From: Planctomycetota bacterium
Lineage (GTDB): Bacteria; Planctomycetota; UBA1135; GCA-002686595
Length of the DNA stretch: 64,000 bases
NCBI GenBank assembly: GCA_026692665.1
Contig: JAPLOF010000015.1
Coordinates: 1 to 64,000, forward strand
Reading direction: 5' to 3'
Below, piece after piece: positions 40,739-49,295 of the stretch. Both the position numbers and the translations under genes were made by a program. Position 1 is the first letter of the stretch. Every line of letters starts with the position of its first letter. The notes below the pieces were generated by a model. It worked only from the letters and a program-made list of their open reading frames with translations. It ran no database searches and was not told the origin of the DNA.

Positions 40739-42726
40739 AGAACCTGATCCGCATCCTGACTGTGGCCATTCCGCTGCTCGCGCTGATCGGCGCCGCGTCG
40801 GCGCAAGGCCAGGCGCCCTTCCAACGCGGCGCGCCCTGGTCGGCGCGCACGCTCGAGTTGGCCGAGCATCTCCCCGTTCAGGACGGCGGTCGGATCAAGC
40901 CGCTCTCCACGTACGCCGCCTTCACGCTGCTGCGCCTCAACGGCCGCCGCTCGGTGACCACGCCCGCGGAAGAGAAGCTGACGCCGACGGAGTGGCTGCT
41001 CGATGTGTTGTTCGTCCCCGCCCAGGCCGCGGACTACCCGGTGTTCATGGTCTCCGACATGCAGGCCGTCGAGGCCATCGGCGTGTCGGTGGCGGACAAG
41101 AAGAAGCGCGACCGCTACTCGATGAACGAGCTGCGCCCGGCAGTGCGGAAGCTGTTCGAGCTGGCGCGCGACTACGAGCAGATCGAAGAGAAGGCCCGCT
41201 CGACCGTCCAGAACCAGGTCTTCGGTCTGGCGACCAACGTCGATTCCTACCTCCGGCTGGAGACGCACTTCGACTACGCGCGTCAGGACCTGGACGTGTC
41301 CGAAAGCGCAGGACTGCGGCGCGTCTTCGGGGCGGACCGGGCCCGGTTCAGCCAGGTCCTGGCCCAGATGCCCGCGCTGGCCGCGCTGCAGCGCGAATCG
41401 CGCGGCGACCCGGCCAGGGCCGCGGACTCGAAGGCTCTGGACAAGCTGCTGCAGTCCGCGAACGAGCTGACCAGCGGCACGGAATCGCTGGCGCTCATCC
41501 CCGCGACCGGCACGCTCGCGGCCGAGCCGGAGTGGCACTCCCCCGCCGACCTGTTCGCGCACGCGTTCGACCAGGGCGGCCTGGCGCAGCCGTACATCGA
41601 CGAACTCGCGGCCTTCGAGGACACCGCTCGCAACGCGGGCGATCCGGCCCGCTTCGAGCAGGCCCTCGAGGCGCTGCACGCCAAGACAGTCGCGGCCGCC
41701 ACGGTGCGCGGCGAGTACGCGAAGATCGGTCTCGAGATCGGCTACTACAAGGCCGACTACATCACACGATCGCTGGCGATCTTCGTCCTGGGATTCCTCC
41801 TCGCGGCGGCTCTGTGGCTGTTCCCCCGGATCAAGCTTCTCTACTGGGGCGCCAATGCCGCGGTCGCCGTGGCGACGGGCCTGCTGATCGTCGCGATCGT
41901 CGTGCGCTGCATGATCCGCGAGCGCCCTCCCGTGAGCACCTTGTACGAAACGGTGCTCTTCGTCACCGCGGTCGGCGCGGTGCTCGCGCTGGTGATGGAG
42001 AGGATCAACCGCCAGCGCATGGGGCTCTCGGCGGCGGCGATCCTGGGCGTGATCGGGCTGTTCGTCGCCAACGGCTACGAGACGCTCGACAAGCGCGACA
42101 CGATGCCGCAGCTCGTCGCCGTGCTCGACACCAACTTCTGGCTGGCGACGCACGTGACCGCGATCACGATCGGCTACTCGGCCGGGATGCTGGCGGCGCT
42201 GCTGGCCAGTGTCTTCCTCGTGTCGCGCCTCTTCGGCATCAAGAAGGGCGATCCGGCGTACTTCAAGAACCTGACGCGGATGACCTACGGGACGCTGGCC
42301 TTCGGCCTGATCTTCTCGGTGGTCGGCACGATCCTGGGCGGCATCTGGGCCAACGAGAGCTGGGGCCGCTTCTGGGGTTGGGATCCCAAGGAGAACGGCG
42401 CGCTGCTGATCTGCCTGGCGCAGATCTTCATCCTGCACGCGCGCATGGGCGGCTACGTGCGCGACTTCGGGATCAACATGCTGGCCGCGTTCGGCGGGAC
42501 GGTGGTCGGGTTCTCGTGGTTCGGCGTCAACCTGCTCGGCGTCGGCCTCCACAGCTACGGTTTCACCAGCGGGATCCACACCGCCCTGTGGGGCTACTAC
42601 CTGGGTCAGTGGGGCCTGATGGCACTGGCCGGCGGGCAGTACTGGATCGAGCGTGTGCGCGCCGACGCTGCGCGACAGGCACTCGAGAGTCAGGGCCGCG
42701 GCGCCACGGCGCCCCAGGTGCAGTAA
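40735..42726 (+). CDS. ccsA: CcsA/ResC-like cytochrome c synthetase subunit
   Basis: A 663-residue protein with a signal-like first span, a large extracytoplasmic N-terminal domain (about 25-345) that begins LPVQDGGRIKPLSTYAAFTL, and an eight-span C-terminal CcsA domain. The heme-binding WWD-type signature is WGRFWGWDPKENGALL (about 540-555), and conserved histidines lie in LATHVTAITIGY and GLHSYGF. It starts with GTG overlapping the resB-like stop by 4 bases. With ResB it forms the System II heme lyase required by the multiheme cytochromes encoded on both sides. Confidence 0.9.
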   Translation: MKNLIRILTVAIPLLALIGAASAQGQAPFQRGAPWSARTLELAEHLPVQDGGRIKPLSTYAAFTLLRLNGRRSVTTPAEEKLTPTEWLLDVLFVPAQAADYPVFMVSDMQAVEAIGVSVADKKKRDRYSMNELRPAVRKLFELARDYEQIEEKARSTVQNQVFGLATNVDSYLRLETHFDYARQDLDVSESAGLRRVFGADRARFSQVLAQMPALAALQRESRGDPARAADSKALDKLLQSANELTSGTESLALIPATGTLAAEPEWHSPADLFAHAFDQGGLAQPYIDELAAFEDTARNAGDPARFEQALEALHAKTVAAATVRGEYAKIGLEIGYYKADYITRSLAIFVLGFLLAAALWLFPRIKLLYWGANAAVAVATGLLIVAIVVRCMIRERPPVSTLYETVLFVTAVGAVLALVMERINRQRMGLSAAAILGVIGLFVANGYETLDKRDTMPQLVAVLDTNFWLATHVTAITIGYSAGMLAALLASVFLVSRLFGIKKGDPAYFKNLTRMTYGTLAFGLIFSVVGTILGGIWANESWGRFWGWDPKENGALLICLAQIFILHARMGGYVRDFGINMLAAFGGTVVGFSWFGVNLLGVGLHSYGFTSGIHTALWGYYLGQWGLMALAGGQYWIERVRADAARQALESQGRGATAPQVQ

Positions 42727-42812
42727 CCGGCTGACGGATCCGGCGGTCTTCACGACGACGCGCGCGGCGCCTCACGCGGGGGCCGTGCCCGCAGTCAGGT
42801 CGGATCAGCGCG

Positions 42813-44114
42813 GATGATTCACGAGGCCATCTGCCAGCGGGTCCCAGACGGTGCCGTTCCCTGTGCTGCGCACCGTCCGTTGGCCTCTCGCTCGCTCGGA
42901 CGAGTCGGTTCCGCGCAGCGATCGAGGCGAGTGCGGGCTCTCCAGGCTCACGCAGGCCAAGGATCCGCAGGATCCCAGTCCGCTCCGCCGCGCGGCGTTT
43001 CGCGCGTCGAGATCAGGCCGCCCTTCGTCCACCCGAACGAAAGCAACCACGAGTTCGGGCGCGGCAGAGCTCGGTCCGCGCGGGGCGAGCGGTCGGCCCA
43101 GCCCTCGAACCACGGCCCGGACGAGAAAGCGTCGATCCCGAGGATCCGCGCCCCGTGCTTGCGCGCGTTCTGCAGCGCGTAGACGAGCACCTGGCGCACC
43201 TCGCGCGGCGTCTTCAGCACGCGCGCGTGGTAGCGGTCGCTGATGACGCGCCCGCTGCGTTCCCAGGCTCGGTTCAGGGCCTTCGCGAGTCGCACGAGCA
43301 GACCTTTCATGCCGCGTCCGAGCGCGCGCTCGTCCTGCGCTTCGACGACGAAGTGCAGGTGTGTCGACTGGATCGAGTACTCGACGAGGCGGAACCCGAA
43401 TCGGTCCGCGCCAGCAGCGAGCGTGTCGCAGAGGAGCGCGAGCGTGCGCTCGCGCCGGAGGTTCGGCAGCCCATCGACGAGCTTCGTCGTCACGAAGACC
43501 GGCGTGTGACGCGTCACGCGCGCTCGCGAGGCGTGCGTGACGAGCGCGTGCTCGCCAGCGGGCTTTCGTCCTGCTCCATCCCGCTGGCCTCCGCGGCGAA
43601 ATAGCGCGAGCTGTTCCAGGTTGTTGCCTCGACTGCGACGCATCGAACACCTCCATTCCATGGACGAACGAAGCGCGTCGCAGTCGTCGAAAATGTCGAA
43701 GAAACGAGTGCGTTCTCGGGCTCGGTCCGGACATCGGACTTTGATTCGGCGCACATCGAACGCTGCCCCAGAACGCTGCCCAAGAACACTGCCACGTACC
43801 GCCCCGTCCGCGACGCGGACAGTACGAGAGATGGAACGTGGGCCTGGTGCGCGCGCGAGCAGCTCGCGCAGGCCAGGTCTCGGACTCGAGGGTCTCGAAG
43901 GCGAGCGCGTCCAGGCGCCCACACCGTGACGAACGCCAACCCCGGAACCAGAACCGATCGCGCGACCGCGACCGCCTGCACGAGCCGACCGAGGGAAACG
44001 GACGTCGGCCGCGCCGACGACTCACCCTGCGCGCTGTCCCGGAACGCGCACCGACAGCGACCGTGCGGAGGACAGCGCTTCGTAGCACCACGTCATCCGG
44101 CCTCGTGAATCATC
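42813..44114 (-). mobile_element. RAYT cassette bounded by 16-bp inverted repeats
   Basis: GATGATTCACGAGGCC at 42813-42828 recurs as its exact reverse complement at 44099-44114. Between them lie one RAYT transposase gene and about 470 bases upstream of it without a recognisable gene. The right repeat ends 5 bases before the stop codon of the convergent outer-membrane gene, and the left lies 87 bases past the CcsA stop, so the whole interval between these convergent genes may be an inserted unit. Confidence 0.55.
42948..43643 (-). CDS. REP-associated tyrosine transposase (RAYT, Y1/HUH type)
   Basis: A 231-residue single-strand transposase. It shows the family opening HTPVFVTTKLVDGLPNLR, the HUH motif STHLHFVVEA (His95, His97), and the catalytic tyrosine in QVLVYALQNARKHG (Tyr155). 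An N-terminal basic leader (RDGAGRKPAG, about 21-30) is typical of RAYTs. The start at 43641-43643 is chosen because ggaggt lies six bases upstream, although the frame is open far beyond. RAYTs are usually single-copy domesticated enzymes linked to dispersed REP palindromes; the inverted repeats around this gene and the element at 38.1 kb are candidate partners. Confidence 0.85.
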   Translation of the reverse strand: MRRSRGNNLEQLALFRRGGQRDGAGRKPAGEHALVTHASRARVTRHTPVFVTTKLVDGLPNLRRERTLALLCDTLAAGADRFGFRLVEYSIQSTHLHFVVEAQDERALGRGMKGLLVRLAKALNRAWERSGRVISDRYHARVLKTPREVRQVLVYALQNARKHGARILGIDAFSSGPWFEGWADRSPRADRALPRPNSWLLSFGWTKGGLISTRETPRGGADWDPADPWPA

Positions 44115-44119
44115 TGGGA

Positions 44120-46276
44120 TCAGAGGGTCGCATTGAGCTGCACCGAGTAGGTGTCGATCGCGTCCGCGACTTCGGGCACGATCCGCGACCAGTTGAGCTG
44201 CAGGTACAGGTGCCGGTTCATGGTCCAGCGCGTGCTGACCATGTAGCGGTCCTGGTCCTCGGTCAACGTGTCGGCGGTCAGCCGGTCGTAGTCGAACTGG
44301 ACGTCGACGGCGCCCTCCACGAAGGGCAGCCAGTCCAGGCGATAGCGCTGAATCAGCCCATTTTCGGCGAACGTGTCGCGCCACTCGAGGTCGGCCTGCG
44401 CGGTGAGCTGCGTGCTGGGCCGCCACAGGAGCAGGAGCTCGGTCGAGTCCACCGACGGGTCGGGCACGGCGTCGGCTCCGGCGCCCGTGACCTCGGCCGG
44501 TTCGTGGCGCAGGGACAGCGTGGCGTCGAACTCGCTGGTCAGACGTGCGATCAGGGATCCCGTGAAGATCCAGCGCGTCACCTGGCGCGCGTTCTCCACG
44601 TCGTCCTGGACGTTGTGGCCGACCGAGACCTCGGCGCGCAGGTCCTCCAGGAGCTGGGCCGCGCTGCGCATCTGCACATCGCTGGACTTCGTGGTCAGCT
44701 GCCCGTCGAGAGCGCGGTCGCTCCAGGTGTAGTCCAGGCCGAAGTCCAGCGTATCGAGCGGACGGTAGACCACGCCGCCGCCGGCCGTCCGGCGGTCCTC
44801 GTCCTCATAGAACGAATCGGTGGTCGTGCCGAGTTCCCCGCGCGCGTTGACGTCGACGCGGTGGTCGGGGCTCCACACCGCGAACAGCCCGTGGCTCGTC
44901 TGCGCGCGATCCACGACCTTCGTGTCGCCCGATCGACGGTCGTCCGCGCCGACGGAAAGCGTGTACCCGAGGAGCAGTCCATCGACCGGCCGCCAGCTCA
45001 GGTTCAACTGCGCGTTCCGGAGCTGCTGGTCCTCGCCGCTCGTCTGCGTGCCGCCGGCGCTCGTGAGGGCGAAGACCTGCAGTTCGGTGACTTCGACCGC
45101 GCCCCCCAACGCCGGCGAGAGCGTGTTGACCAGCTTGATGTATCGATTGCCCAGCGCCGGCACGTTCATGCGAAAGCGCCGGAACGGCGTCTCGTACGTG
45201 AACCCGACCGCGCCCGAAGCCAGCGTCCAGAAGGTGTTGTCGTCCGACACCCACAGGGAGAACGCCAGCTGGTTCGCGATCAGGCTGACGTCCTGCGCCG
45301 TGTAGACGAACAGCAGCGTGGGGTTCGACTGCTGCTGCAGTTCGAGGCCGAAGTTCCAATTGGCCTGACCGCCCGAGGCCAGGCTGCCGATGTTGATCCC
45401 GCTGGGCGTGTTCGTGTCCCCGTCGATCAGGCCCGGAGCACCGAGCAGCGTCGACAGCTGCGGCGTCACGTCGATCCCCGAGATGCCGGCGACGGGCAGC
45501 ACCTGCCCGGGCGGCAGCGGCCCCGACCCGGGCAGGGTGGCGTCGAGGGTGCGCCTGTCGAAGAACCCGTTGAGGCCCAGGGTCAGGCGCCGGTCGAGCA
45601 GTTCCTCCTCGAAGCCGACACGCAGGATGTGTTCGACGCGGTCGGAGGACGTGTCCGTGCGCTGGTCCTCGATGCGCTCGAGCTCGAGCGAGTAGTCGTA
45701 GTCGAGGATCCCGCGATCCTCCTGGACCTGGAGCACGGTCTCGACCGACTGCAGGTCGACGAACTGGTCGTCGCGGTCGGTCCGCGCCTCCACGCGGCCG
45801 GTGAAGCGCGGCAGGTCCTCGGGCAGCCACTCGATCTTCTCGAGCAGGTTGGTCTGGACCCGGTCGTTGTCCTTCGCACCGCTCACCTGCGTGTCCGTCG
45901 TCCGCACGTCGAAGCCCTGTGTCCAGCGCACGGTGCCGTGATCGAGGACCGTGTCGACCGACGGCTGGTGCAGGATCTGCGTCGATTCGATGCTCGAATC
46001 GCCCGATTCCAGCGATGCGTCGGTGAGGACCAGGCGGTCGGCCACGCGCACTTCCAGGTCCGCCGCCGGCTTCGTCTGCAGGCCCAGCTCCGCCGACCCT
46101 GAGTTCGTGGTGCTCTGCGCACCACCGCCCGACGAGTTCTGGTAGGTCTGGCGGTAGTTCCCCCACGGCGGGGTGGCGCAACCGCCGACCAGCACGAGCG
46201 CGAGGACGGCCACACGCGAGCCACCGCGCCGGCGCGGACCCGCGCGAGCCTGTGCGCGTGGAGGCGAGAGGCTCAC
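44120..46276 (-). CDS. Outer-membrane beta-structured lipoprotein, candidate porin
   Basis: A 718-residue predicted lipoprotein (hydrophobic segment then LVGGCATPP, Cys about 33). Most of the mature protein alternates short beta strands with acidic turns (for example ERIEDQRTDTSSDRVEHILR and GLLLGYTLSVGADDRRSGD), as in large outer-membrane barrels, and ends in strands of alternating hydrophobic residues (YLQLNWSRIVPE ... TYSVQLNATL). A discoidin-like insert is suggested at about 300-400 (WNFGLELQ ... FSLWVSDDNTFWT ... RYIKLVN). A lipobox on a barrel is unusual, so it might instead be a surface beta-helix or sandwich. GTG start overlaps the upstream propeller gene by 4 bases. No heme sites. 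A porin-like role is inference. Confidence 0.6.
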   Translation of the reverse strand: MSLSPPRAQARAGPRRRGGSRVAVLALVLVGGCATPPWGNYRQTYQNSSGGGAQSTTNSGSAELGLQTKPAADLEVRVADRLVLTDASLESGDSSIESTQILHQPSVDTVLDHGTVRWTQGFDVRTTDTQVSGAKDNDRVQTNLLEKIEWLPEDLPRFTGRVEARTDRDDQFVDLQSVETVLQVQEDRGILDYDYSLELERIEDQRTDTSSDRVEHILRVGFEEELLDRRLTLGLNGFFDRRTLDATLPGSGPLPPGQVLPVAGISGIDVTPQLSTLLGAPGLIDGDTNTPSGINIGSLASGGQANWNFGLELQQQSNPTLLFVYTAQDVSLIANQLAFSLWVSDDNTFWTLASGAVGFTYETPFRRFRMNVPALGNRYIKLVNTLSPALGGAVEVTELQVFALTSAGGTQTSGEDQQLRNAQLNLSWRPVDGLLLGYTLSVGADDRRSGDTKVVDRAQTSHGLFAVWSPDHRVDVNARGELGTTTDSFYEDEDRRTAGGGVVYRPLDTLDFGLDYTWSDRALDGQLTTKSSDVQMRSAAQLLEDLRAEVSVGHNVQDDVENARQVTRWIFTGSLIARLTSEFDATLSLRHEPAEVTGAGADAVPDPSVDSTELLLLWRPSTQLTAQADLEWRDTFAENGLIQRYRLDWLPFVEGAVDVQFDYDRLTADTLTEDQDRYMVSTRWTMNRHLYLQLNWSRIVPEVADAIDTYSVQLNATL

Positions 46277-47778
46277 TCGACCACCACCACGTCGCTCGGC
46301 CTCACTCCGCAGGGCAGCAACGGCTTCTCCACGCCCAGGCTGACGTCCACGACGACGAGGCCGCCGCTGTCCGGCGACGAGCCGAAGATGAGGCTCCCCT
46401 CGGGTGGCTGGACGAGGCGCGTCACGGGGCCCGTGATCGGGATGCGGCGCACGACCGCGGACAGCCGGCGCTCCACGACCAGGATCTCCGGCGGGTTCGA
46501 GCGCGCCACGTAGAAACGGTCGCGCAACCGGTCAGAGAGGATCGCCGTGACCCCGGTACCCACCAGGACCGAGGCCACCTGCTGCAGGGAGCGCGCGTCG
46601 AGCACCACCACGTTGGGCGTGAGGCGGTGGCCGACCAGGATCTCGGAACCGCGACGGTCGGAGGCGATCGCCGAGGGCGCCTGGCCCACGGACGGTGTCG
46701 CCACGACCGCCTGCGCGTCGAGGTCGATCACGCTGACGTCGTCCGAGCGGGAGTTCGCGACGTAGAGCCGCCGCGTGCCGGGCGCCGCGCACATCCGCAC
46801 CGGGGATCGACCCACGGGGATCTCGCGCAGGCGCGTCGCCAGGGTTGCGTCGAGCAGCGTGACGCTGTCGAGGCCCGGGTTCGCGGCCGCGAGGTAGCGC
46901 TGGTCCGCGCTCAACACGAGGTCGCACGTGCCGGCACCGAAGCGGATCGGGACCGTGAGATCGGCCTGGATGCGCTGCAGGTCGAGCACGGTGATCGAAC
47001 CGTCACCGCCGTTGGCCACGAACAGTGTGCGGCGGTCGCGACCCAGGGCCAGAGCCAACGGGCCCGCTCCCACCCGGCCGTTGCCGACGACCTCGCCCGA
47101 GGCGCGGTCGACGGCCAGGACGGATCCGTTGGCGGCGTCGCACGCGTAGAGCAATCCCAGGCGCGAGGTCGGGAGCTCGAGCGTCGCCGCCAGGGCGGGC
47201 AGGAACTCGGCCGATCCCACCAGCGAGTCGGCCACGTTCCAGTCCAGGAAGACGGCGGCCGCGCCGCGCTCCAGCAGGTTCACCTGGACCGACACCTCGT
47301 AGTCCTGGGCGATCTGGACCGCCGGGTCGGGCAGCGGGCCGATGGTCGGGTCCTCGTGGCCGGCCGGCGGGACGAGGCGCAGGTCGAGCCGCCGGCCGTC
47401 GCGCGTCACGTGGGCGCCGCGGAGGCGCAGGATCAGGGCACGGTAGCCGCCGGCCGTCACCTCGCCGCCCGCGATCGCGATCCGACGCTCGGCCGCCGTC
47501 GCGCTGACGAGCGGGCGCAGGACGTCGAGCTCGCGCTCGCCGCCGGACGAGTCGCGCAGCCGCACGCTCTCGATCTCGAGGACGACGGGCTCGGTCTGCG
47601 CTCCGCGCGCATTCAGGTAGACGTCGACCCGCGGGCCCGTGGCCGAGACGCCCAGTTCCTGCGCGCGACGGCGCTCGGCGCAGCCGGAGAGCACGAGCAT
47701 CCCGAGCGCGAACGCCCAAGCGACTCGAAGCCGGGGGCGGACGGCGTGTGGGCGCTCGAGGCGAATGCGGGGGGGCAT
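46273..47778 (-). CDS. Beta-propeller (YVTN-type) surface lipoprotein
   Basis: A 501-residue predicted lipoprotein (LGMLVLSGCAE, Cys about 33). An N-terminal beta domain (about 40-205, DUF4382-like: VDVYLNARG ... EPVVLEIESVRLRDSSGGE ... GYRALILRLRGAHVTRDG) precedes a seven-bladed propeller (about 215-501) with YVTN-like repeats such as RTLFVANGGDGSITVLDL and RRLYVANSRSDDVSVIDLDA. It is coupled to the beta-structured outer-membrane gene downstream (GTGA overlap), so the two proteins probably act together at the cell surface. The propeller is of the cytochrome-cd1/nitrite-reductase-like superfamily in shape, but carries no heme ligand motifs. Confidence 0.75.
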   Translation of the reverse strand: MPPRIRLERPHAVRPRLRVAWAFALGMLVLSGCAERRRAQELGVSATGPRVDVYLNARGAQTEPVVLEIESVRLRDSSGGERELDVLRPLVSATAAERRIAIAGGEVTAGGYRALILRLRGAHVTRDGRRLDLRLVPPAGHEDPTIGPLPDPAVQIAQDYEVSVQVNLLERGAAAVFLDWNVADSLVGSAEFLPALAATLELPTSRLGLLYACDAANGSVLAVDRASGEVVGNGRVGAGPLALALGRDRRTLFVANGGDGSITVLDLQRIQADLTVPIRFGAGTCDLVLSADQRYLAAANPGLDSVTLLDATLATRLREIPVGRSPVRMCAAPGTRRLYVANSRSDDVSVIDLDAQAVVATPSVGQAPSAIASDRRGSEILVGHRLTPNVVVLDARSLQQVASVLVGTGVTAILSDRLRDRFYVARSNPPEILVVERRLSAVVRRIPITGPVTRLVQPPEGSLIFGSSPDSGGLVVVDVSLGVEKPLLPCGVRPSDVVVVE

Positions 47779-47910
47779 CGGCGGGTCCGTGGGACGATTC
47801 CGGTTGTCGGGTGCGGCATCCTGCCAAAGCGGGTCTGCGCCGCGCGAACGCGTGCCCGCGCGCAGGGCATCCGAAGCACGATCCCCGCGGCGCGCACGCA
47901 CCCAAGTCAC

Positions 47911-47941
47911 GAGGGTGGAGCGGACAGTCCGCTCCACCCTC
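47911..47941. terminator. Perfect 15-bp inverted repeat between cytochrome and propeller genes
   Basis: GAGGGTGGAGCGGAC and GTCCGCTCCACCCTC flank a single base. As RNA this gives a very stable hairpin. It lies 40 bases past the stop of the six-heme cytochrome gene and 133 bases before the propeller gene start, so it probably ends the cytochrome transcript; no T run follows, so it could also be a processing site or an operator. Confidence 0.5.
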
Positions 47942-47980
47942 ACGAGAGGCCCAACGGGTTGTCAGGCCCAGTCCTTCAGG

Positions 47981-49075
47981 TCACGGTCCGACGAAGGCCG
48001 AGGCCTGGACGTGGCACTGGGCACACAGGTTCTCGAGGCGCGTCCCGTTGGAGTCCCCGTTCTCGGTCTTGGTACCGCTGCCCGAGCGGAAGATCAGGCC
48101 GAAGGCGTTGCCGTTGCCGTGCGCCTTGTGGCAGGTGATGCAGGTCGGGGTGACGTCGTTCGCGCCGCCCGGGTTCCAGACGCCGAGCGCGCTCATGACC
48201 TTCACCTTGTTCGTGCGGGCGTTGTAGACCGTCAGGCTCGAGTGCCCGCCGCCGATCGCGCCGATGTTCACGCCGGCGCTCGGGTGGCGAATGAACTCCT
48301 CGTACGCGCCGCCGGGGCCGTCGGGCGCGCCGCCGACCTGGGTGCCGCCCAGGGCGCCGTGGAAGTTCGAGTGGCAGCCGGCACAGTAGCTGGCGATCGC
48401 CGAGGCGCTCGTGTCGGGCTCGTTCCAGTCCACCTGCGCCTCGTCGTAGTCGGAGGCGCCGCGCTCGAACACGTCCTTGGTCAGGTCGTTCGTGCCGACG
48501 GCGTAGTCGACGTAGCCCGGCGCACCGGTGGTCACGTTGCCGACGCGCGTCCGCAGGTTGCGGTACGCGTTGCCGCCGGTCACGCCGGAGGCGCTGCCGT
48601 GCTGGTGGTGGCAGTTGACGCAGTTCAAGCCCTTGCCGGCGCCGTTCTCGTCGTCAGCGCTCCACAGCGGGCTCGAACCCGGGGCGTCGGCCAGCGAGTC
48701 CAGGGTGTGACCCTGCGACTCGAAGCCCGAGGTCACGTCCCCGACGCGGTTCAGGTAGCCCGCGAGGCGAATGCTCGTGGGCTCGTTGCCGCTGTTGTTC
48801 GGGCCGTAGACGTCCGGGGCGAATGCGTTGTTGTCGTGGCAGGCCAGGCACAGGTTGTTGACTTCGTCGCGCAACAGGAACGTGTGCGGCTGGGCGCCGC
48901 CCAGGGGGGTGAAGAACCCCGTGCCGTTGGCGTTGTAGCCGTGGGTCTGGCTGAAGTGCATCACGTGGCACTGGGCGCAGGCCAGGGTGGCTCCCTTGTG
49001 GTAGTCGCCAGCGAGGGCCGGGGCTGCCAGGAGCAGGGGGAGGAGAGCAGCGATTGCCTTCGAGAACCCGTTCAT
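47981..49075 (-). CDS. Six-heme c-type cytochrome, copy 2
   Basis: A 364-residue exported cytochrome with a signal peptide ending AAPALAG and six heme sites: CAQCH, CLACH, CVNCH, CAGCH, CITCH and CAQCH. It shares the full layout of the 36.9-kb cytochrome, including GDYHKGATLACAQCHVMHFS, VNNLCLACHD, ITCHKAHGNGNAFGLIFRSG and the FVGP end. Its ATG is preceded by cggag at good distance. It lies between the NHL/multiheme operon upstream and the propeller/outer-membrane pair downstream, all leftward, and so is likely the soluble electron carrier linked to them. Confidence 0.85.
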   Translation of the reverse strand: MNGFSKAIAALLPLLLAAPALAGDYHKGATLACAQCHVMHFSQTHGYNANGTGFFTPLGGAQPHTFLLRDEVNNLCLACHDNNAFAPDVYGPNNSGNEPTSIRLAGYLNRVGDVTSGFESQGHTLDSLADAPGSSPLWSADDENGAGKGLNCVNCHHQHGSASGVTGGNAYRNLRTRVGNVTTGAPGYVDYAVGTNDLTKDVFERGASDYDEAQVDWNEPDTSASAIASYCAGCHSNFHGALGGTQVGGAPDGPGGAYEEFIRHPSAGVNIGAIGGGHSSLTVYNARTNKVKVMSALGVWNPGGANDVTPTCITCHKAHGNGNAFGLIFRSGSGTKTENGDSNGTRLENLCAQCHVQASAFVGP

Positions 49076-49295
49076 GACTGAATCTCCGATCGGTGTTGGT
49101 TCTTTGGCAGAACTCCTACGCAGTGTCCCTGCAGCGGGACCCCGAGAAAATACGGCAGGCGCCGTAGTCGGCGCCCGAAGAAGTGCGTAGGCCTGGGCCG
49201 GCACGCTCGGGGACCGAGAACAAGTCAGGGCACTTCGCGCCGCGTAACGGCCCCACCCGCCCCGGTGCATCCCAGGCTGGAGGCTCCCCGGCCGT

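Noticed and set aside
40549..42753. 734-codon minus-strand frame opposite ccsA
   Set aside because: The plus strand encodes a full CcsA with membrane spans and the WGWDPKE signature, so the minus frame is a shadow.
46273..47778. Cytochrome cd1 nitrite reductase
   Set aside because: Only the propeller-like repeats match. There is no CxxCH, no heme d1 ligand pattern and a lipoprotein start.
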